DNA from: Candidatus Thiosymbion ectosymbiont of Catanema sp. Cochon2018
GTDB lineage: Bacteria; Pseudomonadota; Gammaproteobacteria; Chromatiales; Chromatiaceae
Direction of reading: 5' to 3'
Assembly (NCBI GenBank): GCA_011392765.1
Contig: WYCW01000001.1
Coordinates: forward strand, 434,001 to 498,000
Length of the DNA: 64,000 nucleotides
The stretch's first letter is position 1; each line of letters begins with the position of its first letter. Below are positions 20,421 to 31,025 of this stretch, in pieces. The notes beneath the pieces were generated by a model. That model was not told where the DNA came from. It worked only from the letters and a program-made list of their open reading frames with translations, and did no database searches. Position numbers and translations under genes: made by a program.

Positions 20421-22316
20421 TTACTGGTCTTTCTCAATCACCTTAGCCAGAACGGAACAATCCTTGGACCTGGCCTTGGCCCAGAGCACCTCTTCTAACA
20501 CCGGATCACCCTCACCCCGATCCCGGTTGGCCTGCCACCACATCCTCTCGGCGATGTACTGGTTGTCGCAAGCGAGTTCGGCGAGACAGTTCGCGCGTTT
20601 CCGCTTGAACGTAGCCTCATCCGGCGGTTTCTGCCAGCCTTCGAATGGGTACTTTCGATTGTGCATGACGTCGAATTCCCGGGGTGGCGAGAATACTTCC
20701 AGTTCTGAGAATACCGCCGGTTTCAAGGGCAAGTTGGAGTCGAGGGACTGCAAGCGTTCAATGGCTTTCTCGAGCTGTTTGCGTCCATTCTCGGACCCGT
20801 GCTCTCCTTCCCTCTTCAGCCCGGCTACCAGATACTCGATCTTTGGGAGCGGATCCCAGTCCGGTTCGCCCAACGGAATTCGCTCCTCCGAACCTTCCTG
20901 TCCGACGGAAAATGAGTGCAGGTCCCGCAGATCGGTACGCGAGAGTTCCACCTCCCGAAAATCCGTTCCGTAGACCACCGCCCCCCGGAGATCCGCGCAC
21001 TGTAGATCCGCCCCCCGGAGATCCACCCCCCGGAGATCCACCCCCCGGAGATCCGCGCCCTGCAGCTGTGCCTTCCAGAGATACGCGCCCTGCAGCTGCG
21101 CAGCTTGGAGATTCGCGCCCTGTAACCACGCCCATCGGAGATCTGCGCCCTGCAGCTGCGCCAACCTGAGATCCACGCCCTGCAGCTGAGCCCAACCGAG
21201 ATTCGTACCCTGTAGCCGCGCCCACATGAGGTTGGCATCCTGCAGTTGCGCCTTCTTGAGATTCGCGCCTTGCAGCTGCGCCCCATGGAGACGTGCGCCC
21301 CGCAGCTGCGCTTTCCAGAGGTTTACATTCCAAAACTTGCTTTTGTAGAATTTGGCGTAGCGCAGATCCCGTCCGCGCAGATTCAGTCCCTCCCCGACCT
21401 CTTGCCAGATCTTCCTCTGCTTCTCGTCGGTCTCCAAATGCTCGGCGAACAAAAGCTCGACGGGGGGGTCTTTCCGCATCAGAGTCCGTTCGTTCAGCAC
21501 CAGATTCCGATGAACCAGCTTGTCCAGCTGCTTCTGGTATCCGATCCACCGCTCAATGCCGACAACGCCGCCGCCGGGCGGAACCAACAGGTCCCAACTA
21601 CCGATGAACATTAGGATGGTGAGCACCGGACCCCATACGTGCCAATGCCCGGATTCGGACCACCAGTCCCGCCAGCGATCGGAGCGGGAGAACAGGCGCG
21701 GCCAATAGAACCACAGCAGCAGCAGATCGAAGGTGAGTGCCAGTTGGTGACCGAAAGTGATCCACCCGTCGTGATAGGGCAGGAACTTCAATTGGATGGT
21801 CAGCAGCAGGACGATGGGGGCTAACAGGATGGTGGCGGTAACCCACATCCTGAGTGCCCATTGGATCCACTCTGGATGGTGGATACCGATAATCCTGTGG
21901 CTGAAGATCAGGGGAAAGGGTAAATTCCGCTGGGTGCGTTCCAGATCCGACGGCAGTGACTTGAGTGCATCGTTGAGGTCGAACAGCCTGCGTGACAGCA
22001 GGAAGAATTGGGTGAGCAGATAGGCATGGAGAAATAGCACCAGCCAAGGGATGATGAGGTAAAACTCGACCAGGGGTAGCTCGACATTGGGTAAAGGCGG
22101 GTGAATGGGGGCCTCTTTCAGGAGCTGTTCGTCGTCGGTCGAGAAGACGGTGACCCACACATAGAAGACAAATACGAGAAAGGTGAAATAGAGCCAGTGC
22201 ACATGGCGCGCGGAACTGTCCACTGCAGCGCGCAGGACCGCGATCCTCCCCTCTTGGAGTGACCAGTACTCCTTCTTTTGAAGTGATTGGTAATTTTCGT
22301 TCTCGATGTGAGACAT
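20421..22316 (-). CDS. pentapeptide-repeat protein with N-terminal transmembrane domain
   Basis: A(D/N)L-type pentapeptides (GANLKKAQLQDANLMWARLQGTNLGWAQLQGVDLR...) preceded by at least 4 predicted TM segments; start at internal MSHIENEN. Confidence 0.87.
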   Translation of the reverse strand: MSHIENENYQSLQKKEYWSLQEGRIAVLRAAVDSSARHVHWLYFTFLVFVFYVWVTVFSTDDEQLLKEAPIHPPLPNVELPLVEFYLIIPWLVLFLHAYLLTQFFLLSRRLFDLNDALKSLPSDLERTQRNLPFPLIFSHRIIGIHHPEWIQWALRMWVTATILLAPIVLLLTIQLKFLPYHDGWITFGHQLALTFDLLLLWFYWPRLFSRSDRWRDWWSESGHWHVWGPVLTILMFIGSWDLLVPPGGGVVGIERWIGYQKQLDKLVHRNLVLNERTLMRKDPPVELLFAEHLETDEKQRKIWQEVGEGLNLRGRDLRYAKFYKSKFWNVNLWKAQLRGARLHGAQLQGANLKKAQLQDANLMWARLQGTNLGWAQLQGVDLRLAQLQGADLRWAWLQGANLQAAQLQGAYLWKAQLQGADLRGVDLRGVDLRGADLQCADLRGAVVYGTDFREVELSRTDLRDLHSFSVGQEGSEERIPLGEPDWDPLPKIEYLVAGLKREGEHGSENGRKQLEKAIERLQSLDSNLPLKPAVFSELEVFSPPREFDVMHNRKYPFEGWQKPPDEATFKRKRANCLAELACDNQYIAERMWWQANRDRGEGDPVLEEVLWAKARSKDCSVLAKVIEKDQ

Positions 22317-22892
22317 GTTTCCCCTGTCTCCATAGGCCTGATAGGACTTCTTATGATCCAGTGAGTGGAACGAACCACATCGATCCGTGGTTGCCCGATC
22401 CGAGGGCAGGTACGGGAGCCGGGCAGGCACAGGGGCCTGCCCCTACCCTCTCGCTCGTAGGATGTGGTGAGCCTTGGCCGGGCAGGGACGCTCGGCCATC
22501 GGCGAACCGCATCAATGCCCATCCCTCAAGGAAAACGACACCGCCAGGTAGGGTGGGCTGTGCCCACCAACGACTCACCCGGCTGCAATGAGGCCGGGGA
22601 GGGTTTGAACCATAAAGACACAAAGCCCACGTAGGGCGGGAAAGCGTAGCGCATCCCGCCTTTTAGACCTTTTGGAGTGCGGCGGCCAAGGTTACCCCGG
22701 TATCGACAGGAACCTGTGGCGCCTGCTGTAACCGAGGCGCTGCCATGGGTTACCGGCCCACCGCCGCTTTGGATTGGGCAAGGCTCCGTCCCCGACAAAG
22801 GCACTGCGACCAATTGAAAACGAAAAAATCTGCGAAAATCTGTGTAATCTGCGGATAAAAGGATGCCGTTCGCTCTGCTGTATCTTTGCGGA

Positions 22893-23639
22893 TTACGGGA
22901 AATGCCGGGAAAGCTCGATCCGATCTCCGAGGTCGAGTCTGAGAACACGGCGCGCATCTCCCTGATTGACTGCCAGCTCTACGAGGCCGAAGGCGTCTTC
23001 GTACCAGAATGCCTGTCCGGGGGGCACGGCGCAGAAGGTGCGTGCATAGACGATGTCCCGTCCGCTGACTCGCAGCCGTGTGTCCCGACCCAGGTCAACG
23101 GCTCGAATCCCGGTGATCAGGTTGCCGTATCTGTCCGCATAGATCACCTTGGCGAGCTCGTGCGGCCAGTCGTTTCCGATCAAGGCGCCCTGGTCGATTT
23201 CGGTATGGCGCGGGAGCTTGCCGTTGCACAGGCTGGCGGCAACGGGCGCGAACAGGTCCCGGCCGTGGAAGCTCGCCGAAAGAACCTCGGGACGCCAATC
23301 TATCCGCAGGACCCGTGCCTGGCTCGCGCGCCGGGCAACCAGGGCCAGGAGTCCGTTGTCCGGACCGACGTACCAGTCTCCGTCGGCCTCGATGGCAAGT
23401 GCCGAACGCTCGCCGCCGACTCCGGGATCGACTACACACAGATAGAGGGTACGAGCCGGCATGTCCCGGACCAGGGCGGGCAGGAGATAGGCAGCCAGAT
23501 CGGCCCGGAAAGGTGCAAGATCGGAGATCAGGTCGATGACCGGGACCTGGGGGACCAATCCCGAGAGGCGCAGCTTTACCTGGCCCACGTAAGGGCCGGT
23601 GCCGCCGAAATCCGTGACTAGCGCAATCCGATCGATCAT
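22893..23639 (-). CDS. SAM hydrolase / SAM hydroxide adenosyltransferase (DUF62 family)
   Basis: IALVTDFGGTGPYVGQVKLRL, CVVDPGVGGERSALAIEADGDWYVGPDNGLL, SFHGRDLFAPVAA. Confidence 0.93.
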   Translation of the reverse strand: MIDRIALVTDFGGTGPYVGQVKLRLSGLVPQVPVIDLISDLAPFRADLAAYLLPALVRDMPARTLYLCVVDPGVGGERSALAIEADGDWYVGPDNGLLALVARRASQARVLRIDWRPEVLSASFHGRDLFAPVAASLCNGKLPRHTEIDQGALIGNDWPHELAKVIYADRYGNLITGIRAVDLGRDTRLRVSGRDIVYARTFCAVPPGQAFWYEDAFGLVELAVNQGDARRVLRLDLGDRIELSRHFP

Positions 23640-23954
23640 CAGAAAAATAAGGTCAACTACTCTCGACTAATTTGCGTTGATTGGCAGTAAAAAGCGGAAC
23701 CGACGAGGTCCGGATTGAGTAGGCAGGAAAAATGATTCGGTCACTCCGATCTATCCGCAGATTACACAGATTTTCACAGATCAAAAACGAAACAATCCGT
23801 GAGAATCCGCATAATCTGTGGACAGAAAAGATCATGTAATCTTTTGCGACTGATTTGCGTTTATTCGCGTTCATTTGCGGCAAAAAAGAATTCCCGATGG
23901 AAGAACCAAACCGACGCTATCGGCACTTCGATTTCGCGAGATTTGCGTGATTCA

Positions 23955-24053
23955 ATGGCCTGGCTTAGGCGCCCAATGCCACGTGGCACTGAGCCTGAAA
24001 GTTGCTGAGGAGCCGGACCGCAGCACCGGGTCGCCTGCAGCCGAATGTTAGAC
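23955..24053. other. attC-like hairpin (degenerate first half)
   Basis: aatggcctggcttaggcgcccaatgccacg...ccgggtcgcctgcagccgaatgttagac; same family as 35735, 37434, 38605. Confidence 0.5.
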
Positions 24054-24196
24054 GAATGATCCGTGAAAAACGACCCATCAATTATTTCGTCTGGACTTAT
24101 TTGCTTCATCAGACCGTGAGCGATGAATTGCCTCTATGAATAATTTTTCATCGTGTTTCATTATCGTTGCCTTTAAGAACGGACAACGTTTGGAAT

Positions 24197-24293
24197 GCGG
24201 CTAACGACAAGCGTAACCTGCTGCGTACTGGCTAGCGGTCGCTACGCTTCCCGCTAGTCAGTACGCAGTCAGGTTGACGCAATTGTTAGGCGA
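24197..24293. other. attC-like hairpin ending GTTAGGC
   Basis: cggctaacgacaagcgtaacctgctgcgtactggctagcg...cgctagtcagtacgcagtcaggttgacgcaattgttaggc; long imperfect palindrome with unpaired bases. Confidence 0.55.
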
Positions 24294-24303
24294 TTTGCTT
24301 CGA

Positions 24304-24534
24304 TTAAGCCTGCATGAAGAGTGCATCTTGAGCCTTCCTCGGTAAATCCAACGCGACGAAATAAGAAGCCGGATAAAGATAATCTTCTGAAGACTCGTCG
24401 ACTATTCTGATGTATCCTTCATGCGCTGCATCATCGTCCTGGATAATGTGATACACTTTCCCTTTTTCCAAATCGTCACATTCTCTGTTGTTTATACAGA
24501 GTGCAAATTTAGTTTTATGTGTTTCTGTGTTCAT
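24304..24534 (-). CDS. hypothetical protein (possible cassette gene)
   Basis: 76 aa MNTETHKTKFALCINNRECDDLEKGKVYHIIQDDDAAHEGYIRIVDESSEDYLYPASYF; protein-like composition, no strong family recognised. Confidence 0.6.
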   Translation of the reverse strand: MNTETHKTKFALCINNRECDDLEKGKVYHIIQDDDAAHEGYIRIVDESSEDYLYPASYFVALDLPRKAQDALFMQA

Positions 24535-24539
24535 CTGGG

Positions 24540-24773
24540 TTAATCCAAAAATCGTTTTATCTTCATTTTTCTTTTTCCGATACCGTGCGCTTCATACCAA
24601 TGTACCTCAGCAGAGCGAAGGTGCCCGCTTTCTAATTTGACAGTGGCAACGCCTTTCAGTTTTCTCCATCTTCCGGAACCGTACTGCTTCCGTATCCGCA
24701 TAATGTCGCGGATATTGCCTCCAACCGCGATAATCTCTATGTTCTCTATTCTTCCAATGATTTCGAAGTGCAT
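24540..24773 (-). CDS. hypothetical protein (possible cassette gene)
   Basis: 77 aa MHFEIIGRIENIEIIAVGGNIRDIMRIRKQYGSGRWRKLKGVATVKLESGHLRSAEVHWYEAHGIGKRKMKIKRFLD; starts 6 nt upstream of the previous ORF start region. Confidence 0.65.
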   Translation of the reverse strand: MHFEIIGRIENIEIIAVGGNIRDIMRIRKQYGSGRWRKLKGVATVKLESGHLRSAEVHWYEAHGIGKRKMKIKRFLD

Positions 24774-24832
24774 TTTTTGTTCTTTTGACTAAGGTTCATC
24801 GGTCCTGCATCGCCTAACGTTCAGCGCATCTA

Positions 24833-25123
24833 GGGGACCTTGAAAAATCCAGTTTTTCGGCACACTTCATGAGTAGTTGATAAAATACTTACGCACATAT
24901 GTCAGGTTGGAGCAAGAATGGGGGGAATTCTCGGCCATTCATGTTGCCAAACGGCCAGTTCAGTCGCTCCCGCGGATCCCCGAGCTGCTGATACGCTGCA
25001 ACCGGTTTTCAAGAGCGAAGAAACTGCGCTGGCCCAGGGTTCCCCGTCGATGAACGTTCAGTTTGGACGGGCCTGATTTTACCCTCGGCTCGCCCGTTAG
25101 GCAGGCAATTTTGCAAGGTGCCC
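24833..25123. mobile_element. 291-bp relative of the GGGCAC..GTGCCC MITE, TSD TCTA
   Basis: tcta|ggggaccttgaaaaatccag...caattttgcaaggtgccc|tcta; inserted just after cgcctaacgttcagcg (attC-like half). Confidence 0.8.
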
Positions 25124-25208
25124 TCTAGTAACGAAATCGAGCGAGAAATCCGACCGGCCCCTCGATTCCGCAATAGGACAGTCGTATGCCAGACAGGCTC
25201 TAAGGTCC

Positions 25209-25601
25209 CTACAAATCATCTCGATCCTCACCGGACTCCGAGACCGGACGATCCACCAGCTCCACATAGGCCATGGGGGCCGCATCTCCGGCGCGATACC
25301 CGCACTTTAAGATCCGCAGGTAACCGCCGGGACGGGTCTCGTAACGCGGGCCCAGCTCGACGAAGAGTTTGCCGACCACTTCTCTGTCGCGCAGACGCGC
25401 AAATGCCAACCGCCGCTTGTGTACGGAGTCGGTCTTGGCCATGGTAATCAGGGGCTCGGCTACCCGTCGCAGCTCTTTCGCCTTGGGCAGCGTAGTCTTT
25501 ATGAGCTCATGGCGGAACAGCGAGTTGGCCATATTTCTGAACATGGCGTCGCGGTGGGAGCTGGTACGATTGAGCCGCCTTCCGGCTTTGCGATGACGCA
25601 T
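25209..25601 (-). CDS. rplQ: 50S ribosomal protein L17
   Basis: [52 protein letters not shown]. Confidence 0.97.
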   Translation of the reverse strand: MRHRKAGRRLNRTSSHRDAMFRNMANSLFRHELIKTTLPKAKELRRVAEPLITMAKTDSVHKRRLAFARLRDREVVGKLFVELGPRYETRPGGYLRILKCGYRAGDAAPMAYVELVDRPVSESGEDRDDL

Positions 25602-25639
25602 GGTTCTCTTCCCGAATGAGGCGATTGACGAAAATCGCC

Positions 25640-26653
25640 TTATTTGACGACGAGTTCGTCCATATTCTCCGGCGGCCAGCTCTCTAACCGCATACCGAGG
25701 GACAGGCCACGGGTGGCGAGTACATCCTTGATTTCGGTAAGCGACTTTTTGCCGAGATTCGGGGTCTTGAGCAACTCGTTCTCGGTGCGCTGAATCAGGT
25801 CTCCGATGAGATAGATGTTCTCCGCCTTGAGGCAATTCGCCGAGCGCACGGTGAGCTCCAGGTCGTCCACCGGCCGTAGCAGAATCGGGTCGATCGACGG
25901 TTGTTCGGGCTCATCCGCGGCGCCCTCGGCAACAGGCTGGACCCCCTCCAAGACAATGAAGCTGGACAGCTGATCCTGCAGGATGGCCGCCGCCTTCCGG
26001 ATCGCCCCCTTCGGATCGATGGTACCGTTGGTCTCCAGGTCGATGACCAGGCGGTCCATGTCAGTCCGCTGCTCGACGCGGGCGGACTGGACGTCGATAG
26101 CCACTCGCCGTACCGGGCTGAAGGAGGCGTCCAGGGGTAACTTGCCGATGGGTCTCTCGTCTCCCATCTCGACCTCGCGCTGGGTAGCCGGTTCGTAGCC
26201 GCGGCCACGGCGCACGGTCAGGGTCATGCTGAGCTCCATCGCACCGGTCAGGTTGGCGATAACCAGCTCCGGATTGGCGATCTCCGCGGTATGATCGAGG
26301 GTGATGTCACCGGCAGTTACCAGGCCCGGCCCATGTTTGGAAAGGGTGAAGGTCGCCTCGTTCTTGCCGGTGAGGGAAATCGCAAGTCCCTTGAGGTTGA
26401 GCAGAATCTCGAGTACGTCTTCCTGGACCCCTTCCAGCGTCGTGTACTCGTGGAGTACGCCCTGAATCTCCACCTCCGTAACCGCACAGCCGGCGATCGA
26501 AGAAAGCAGAATCCGGCGTAGTGCATTGCCCAGGGTGTGGCCGAAGCCGCGTTCGAGCGGCTCCAAGGAGATGCGCGCGTGATTGCGGCTCCCCTCGACC
26601 GGCTCGACCTTTACGATACGCGGCTTGAGAAAGTCGCCAACAGCATCCGCCAT
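25640..26653 (-). CDS. rpoA: DNA-directed RNA polymerase subunit alpha
   Basis: [46 protein letters not shown]-terminal [36 protein letters not shown]. Confidence 0.98.
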   Translation of the reverse strand: MADAVGDFLKPRIVKVEPVEGSRNHARISLEPLERGFGHTLGNALRRILLSSIAGCAVTEVEIQGVLHEYTTLEGVQEDVLEILLNLKGLAISLTGKNEATFTLSKHGPGLVTAGDITLDHTAEIANPELVIANLTGAMELSMTLTVRRGRGYEPATQREVEMGDERPIGKLPLDASFSPVRRVAIDVQSARVEQRTDMDRLVIDLETNGTIDPKGAIRKAAAILQDQLSSFIVLEGVQPVAEGAADEPEQPSIDPILLRPVDDLELTVRSANCLKAENIYLIGDLIQRTENELLKTPNLGKKSLTEIKDVLATRGLSLGMRLESWPPENMDELVVK

Positions 26654-26677
26654 GCCAGGACCCCCTACGTTCCCTTA

Positions 26678-27298
26678 TTACTTGGAGTACAACTCCACGA
26701 TCAGTGATTCGTTGACCTCCGACGGGAGATCTTCGCGGTCCGGGACGCGCTTGAAAACCCCTTTCAGCGCGTTGGTGTCGACCTCGATCCAATCCGCAAA
26801 TCCATATTGCTCCGCCAAGGCAACTGCGTTTTGGATGCGCACCTGCTTTTTGGCCTTTTCCCGGACCTCGATCTGGTCCGCTTCGCTGACTTGAAAGGAC
26901 GGCACATTGACGCTCTTACCGTTGACCAGTATGCCCTTGTGACTGACCAATTGACGCGCCTCGGCACGGGTGGAACCGAATCCCATCCGGTAGACCACGT
27001 TGTCGAGGCGCCGCTCGAGCAATCGCAACAGATTCTCGCCGGTAGCCCCCTTGGCGCCGGCCGCTTTCTTGTAGTAGTTGTGAAACTGCTTCTCCATGAC
27101 GCCATAGATGCGGCGTACCTTCTGCTTCTCGCGCAACTGCAGGCCATAGTCGGAGACCCGGCGTCGTCTTTCGCCGACCTGACCCGGCACCTTCTCCAGA
27201 TTGCACTTGGTATCCAGGGAACGCGCGCGGCTCTTCAGCCCCAGATCGGTGCCCTCACGCCGCGCCAATTTACAGGTAGGACCGGTGTACCTTGCCAT
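26678..27298 (-). CDS. rpsD: 30S ribosomal protein S4
   Basis: [36 protein letters not shown]4 domain [32 protein letters not shown]. Confidence 0.98.
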   Translation of the reverse strand: MARYTGPTCKLARREGTDLGLKSRARSLDTKCNLEKVPGQVGERRRRVSDYGLQLREKQKVRRIYGVMEKQFHNYYKKAAGAKGATGENLLRLLERRLDNVVYRMGFGSTRAEARQLVSHKGILVNGKSVNVPSFQVSEADQIEVREKAKKQVRIQNAVALAEQYGFADWIEVDTNALKGVFKRVPDREDLPSEVNESLIVELYSK

Positions 27299-27321
27299 GT
27301 TCTATACGCCTTATTGAGATC

Positions 27322-27708
27322 CTATACGCGCCGTTTTTTGGGCGGGCGACAACCATTATGAGGGATGGGTGTGACGTCCGTGATACTCGCAATCTTGAAG
27401 CCCGCGTTATTGAGCGCCCGCACCGCCGATTCCCGACCGGGTCCCGGTCCCTTGACGTTGACCTCCAGATTCTTGAGCCCGAATTCCTTGACTACCTGAC
27501 CGACTCGGTCCGCCGCTACCTGCGCCGCGAACGGGGTACTCTTTCGGGAACCCCGAAAACCGGAACCACCGGCAGTCGCCCAACCCAGGGCATTTCCCTG
27601 CCGGTCGGTGATGGTGATGATGGTGTTGTTGAAAGAGGCGTGGATATGGGCAATCCCATCCGCCACTTGCTTTTTGATCTTCTTTTTGGTCCGGGTCGGT
27701 TTCGGCAT
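27322..27708 (-). CDS. rpsK: 30S ribosomal protein S11
   Basis: [55 protein letters not shown]. Confidence 0.98.
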   Translation of the reverse strand: MPKPTRTKKKIKKQVADGIAHIHASFNNTIITITDRQGNALGWATAGGSGFRGSRKSTPFAAQVAADRVGQVVKEFGLKNLEVNVKGPGPGRESAVRALNNAGFKIASITDVTPIPHNGCRPPKKRRV

Positions 27709-27814
27709 GAGCTACTGTTACCTGGTTTATCGAATGCCGCCATAATTTGCCAACTGAAGCGAAGCGTAAGGTGGTCGAATTGATGGCATCTTGGAAAATA
27801 GGTGTTTCCACTTT

Positions 27815-27893
27815 GTCGCCAAATCGGAAAATGGCTCACGATCCAACATAACATCAAGTATGATGTTTGTATCAAATAGTATCTTCACAAATA
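27815..27893 (-). pseudogene. N-terminal fragment of a PIN-domain toxin
   Basis: reverse strand reads VKILFDTNIILDVMLDREPFSDLATK, then enters gGAAAcACCTATTTTCCAAGATGCC (partial GGGCAC-MITE end). Confidence 0.7.
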
Positions 27894-28127
27894 CTTTTCC
27901 TCCAAGTGCCTTTTATAGTCGGATTCGTTCACTTGAACTCCACGTAAAGATCCTTTTAATGATCCGGCAATCGGAGATAATTCTTCCTTTTTTGTTTCAA
28001 CCGCTTTATTTAGCAACGCGAAGTAGTCGGCAACCAATTGAGAAACAGATTTTCCCCTCTCGGATGCATATTCTTCCGCCAATTCAATCAACTGTTTTTC
28101 CATACGAAGTGTTAATTTTGTCTGCAT
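27885..28127 (-). CDS. DUF6364-like antitoxin
   Basis: MQTKLTLRMEKQLIELAEEYASERGKSVSQLVADYFALLNK; C-terminus overlaps the start of the PIN fragment. Confidence 0.75.
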   Translation of the reverse strand: MQTKLTLRMEKQLIELAEEYASERGKSVSQLVADYFALLNKAVETKKEELSPIAGSLKGSLRGVQVNESDYKRHLEEKYL

Positions 28128-28194
28128 TATAATCTCTTCTTGATTCCATAATATGATCGATATATTTCCCGCAAAATTCTGCACCATGCGAAAC

Positions 28195-28367
28195 CAGAAA
28201 AAGTCTATGACGCTTACATTCAGGGGTATTGTGACTCTCTTTTCATTGTGCCTTGGAACAGTCTCCTGTTCTCCTGTTTTGGGATTAATCCAAACGGAAT
28301 GGGCAGAACCTTCCCTTTTAAGGTAGCATCCTGCAGATCGAAGTCTTTTTTCCAAGTCCTTCTTTTT
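28195..28367 (-). pseudogene. HicA toxin, 3'-truncated
   Basis: GTG start overlapping hicB stop; VKKKDLEKRLRSAGCYLKREGSAHSVWINPKTGEQETVPRHNEKRV then non-HicA sequence fused to the downstream frame. Confidence 0.65.
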
Positions 28368-28585
28368 CACGATATTATTAATGTTTCTTTTAAAGCATCT
28401 TCGGGTAGCCCTCTGCAATAGTCATCCATTCGATCTTGTACTATCAATTCAATCGCTTGCCTGAGATTCTCTTTGGTTTCTTCAATGCTTTCTCCTTGAC
28501 CGTTGGCGCCGGGAAACTCCGGGCATATCGCCCAGAAACCTCCTTCGGGAGCTGTCTCGATAATTGCCGTTACTTCAGCTTTCAT
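28367..28585 (-). CDS. hicB: HicB-like antitoxin
   Basis: MKAEVTAIIETAPEGGFWAICPEFPGANGQGESIEETKENLRQAIELIVQDR; ATG 1 nt after the rpsM stop. Confidence 0.85.
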   Translation of the reverse strand: MKAEVTAIIETAPEGGFWAICPEFPGANGQGESIEETKENLRQAIELIVQDRMDDYCRGLPEDALKETLIIS

Positions 28586-28586
28586 G

Positions 28587-28943
28587 CTAACGCTTGATCG
28601 GGCGCCGCGGTCCCTTGCGGGTACGGGCATTGGTGCGCGTGCGCTGACCGCGCAACGGCAGGCCGCGGCGGTGCCGGATCCCCCGGTTGCAGCCCAGATC
28701 CATCAGGCGCTTGATGTTCATGGAGACCTCGCGGCGCAGGTCGCCTTCTACCGTGTGCTGGGTGACCTGCGCACGCAATTTATCGATCTCGCCCTCGGAG
28801 AGGTCCTTGATCTTGGTATCGGCGGCGACACCCGAGGCGTCGCAGATCCGCGCCGCGAGGGTACGGCCGATACCGTAGATCGAGGTCAAGGCGATTACGG
28901 CGTGCTTCCTGTCGGGAATGTTGACACCAGCGATACGGGCCAT
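28587..28943 (-). CDS. rpsM: 30S ribosomal protein S13
   Basis: [30 protein letters not shown]...[26 protein letters not shown]. Confidence 0.98.
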   Translation of the reverse strand: MARIAGVNIPDRKHAVIALTSIYGIGRTLAARICDASGVAADTKIKDLSEGEIDKLRAQVTQHTVEGDLRREVSMNIKRLMDLGCNRGIRHRRGLPLRGQRTRTNARTRKGPRRPIKR

Positions 28944-29352
28944 GCTTTTCTGCCTCCAACTCCGCTTACGCGCGACCGACGAAAACTGAGTATGTTATCA
29001 AAAATATGGGGATAATCAAGAGCTATCGGTCACCGGCTTCCAGCCACGTGGGCCACGTCAGGTGTAGGTTGTACCGATAACTCCGAGCGCACCATAAACC
29101 TTCGAGGTCACCGCCGTGGACAGGATGGACACAGTGGACAACATGGAGGCGGGCACCCCGTCCACTCGGGTCCATAGGATGGACGTAGGATGCGGTGAGC
29201 GCGGTATACCGTAGCAGGATTACACCAATCCCGACCGCGAACCGCATCGATTACAGATGCGGTTCGCCACCGGGGGCGTCTGCCTGCCGCACCTGCCCCT
29301 GCCTGCAGCGGGTAGGGGCCGGTTCCCGTGCCCGGCGGCGGCTCACCGCATC

Positions 29353-29466
29353 CTACCCCTGACGCTGCTTGTGTCGCGGATCCTTACAGATCACCCGCAC
29401 CACGCCGTTACGGCGGATGATCTTGCAGTTGCGGCATATCTTTTTTACCGAAGCCCTGACTTTCAT
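29353..29466 (-). CDS. rpmJ: 50S ribosomal protein L36 (below the ORF-track length cutoff)
   Basis: manual translation [37 protein letters not shown]. Confidence 0.95.
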   Translation of the reverse strand: MKVRASVKKICRNCKIIRRNGVVRVICKDPRHKQRQG

Positions 29467-29481
29467 TGCTTTAACTCCATA

Positions 29482-29560
29482 TGAATCCGCAGATTACGCA
29501 GATTTCCACAGATTATTTCTCTTTTTTCATCTGTGGAAATCGGCGTAATCTACGGATTGA
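29482..29560. repeat. gcagattacgcagatt palindrome
   Basis: aatccgcagattacgcagatttccacagattatttctcttttttcatctgtggaaatcggcgtaatctacgga. Confidence 0.8.
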
Positions 29561-29601
29561 AGATGCGGTTCGCTGCCTGCCTGTGACCGCTCACGTGCGA
29601 A

Positions 29602-30954
29602 TCAACGGATCATGCCGCCGCCGGGCGCCTTGAGATTGGCCTTTTTCATCAGGCCTTCGTATTGGTGTGACATCAGGTGTGCCTGGATCTGGGCCATGAA
29701 ATCCATGACGACCACCACCACGATCAACAGCGAGGTACCCCCGAAGTAGAAGGGTACGTTCCAACCCACGATCAGGAACTCCGGCAACAGGCACACGGCG
29801 GTGATGTAGATGGCGCCGGCCGCCGTCAGGCGTGTCATCACGGTGTCGATGTAGCGTGCCGTCTGCTCACCCGGACGAATGCCGGGAATGAAGGCCCCGG
29901 ACCGCTTGAGGTTGTCCGCCGTCTCCTTGGCGTTGAATACCAGGGCCGTGTAGAAGAAGCAGAAGAAGATGATCGCCAAGGCATAGAAGATGACGTACAC
30001 CGGCTCACCGGGGGAGAGCTTGCTGGTGATGTCGGCCAACCAGCGGAAGTCCTCGGATTGACCGAACCACTGCCCCAGGGTACCGGGAAACAGGATGATG
30101 CTGGAGGCGAAGATGGGTGGGATTACGCCTGCCATGTTGAGCTTCAAGGGTAAGTGGGTGCTCTGGGCGGCCATCAGTCGACGCCCCTGCTGGCGGCGCG
30201 CGTAGTTGACGGTAATCCGACGCTGGCCGCGTTCGACGAAGACCACGAAGGCGGTTACCCCCAGGGCCAGCACGAATAGGGCCAACACCGCGAGCGCGTT
30301 CATCTCCCCGGTGCGCACCAACTCCAGGGTACCGCCGATGGCCGCGGGCAGTCCGGCGACGATGCCGGCGAAGATGATGAGCGAGATGCCGTTGCCGATA
30401 CCCCGCTCGGTGATCTGCTCGCCGAGCCACATGAGAAACATGGTCCCGGTGACCAGGGACACGGTCGCCGTAAAAACGAATCCGTAGCCGGAGGTTACGA
30501 CGATCGCCGAACCCCCCGCGGTCTGGCCCTGCAGGGCAACGGAAATGCCGATGGCCTGGAAGGTGGCCAGACCCACCGTGCCGTAGCGGGTATATTGGGT
30601 GATCTTGCGCCGCCCCGATTCGCCCTCTTTTTTGAGCTGCTCCAGCTTCGGCATCACCGCCGTCATCAGCTGCATGATGATGGAGGCCGAGATGTAGGGC
30701 ATGATGCCCAATGCGAACAGGCTGGCGCGTTCCAGGGCGCCGCCCGAGAACATGTTGAACATGTCCAGGATCGAGCCCTGGTTCTGATCGAACAGGTAGG
30801 CCAGGGCCTCCGGGTTGACGCCGGGCACCGGAATGAAGGTGCCGATCCGATATACGAGCAGGGCGCCGAGCACGAAGAGCAGCCGTTGGCGCAGCTCCGT
30901 GAGCCGCCCCATACCGCCGAGTGCACCGAGCATGGCTGAGCTGTTTTTAGCCAT
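29602..30954 (-). CDS. secY: preprotein translocase subunit SecY
   Basis: 450 aa; [61 protein letters not shown]. Confidence 0.98.
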   Translation of the reverse strand: MAKNSSAMLGALGGMGRLTELRQRLLFVLGALLVYRIGTFIPVPGVNPEALAYLFDQNQGSILDMFNMFSGGALERASLFALGIMPYISASIIMQLMTAVMPKLEQLKKEGESGRRKITQYTRYGTVGLATFQAIGISVALQGQTAGGSAIVVTSGYGFVFTATVSLVTGTMFLMWLGEQITERGIGNGISLIIFAGIVAGLPAAIGGTLELVRTGEMNALAVLALFVLALGVTAFVVFVERGQRRITVNYARRQQGRRLMAAQSTHLPLKLNMAGVIPPIFASSIILFPGTLGQWFGQSEDFRWLADITSKLSPGEPVYVIFYALAIIFFCFFYTALVFNAKETADNLKRSGAFIPGIRPGEQTARYIDTVMTRLTAAGAIYITAVCLLPEFLIVGWNVPFYFGGTSLLIVVVVVMDFMAQIQAHLMSHQYEGLMKKANLKAPGGGMIR

Positions 30955-31025
30955 CGGGGGTATCGTCTTGAGCCCTAGCGGGGCTTTGCCTCAGACCGAC
31001 GAGGCGTAACCAACCGCACTGAAGA

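Noticed and set aside
24833-25123. Complete insertion sequence
   Set aside because: Ends and TSD are clear but the 291-bp interior holds no transposase ORF; treated as a non-autonomous element
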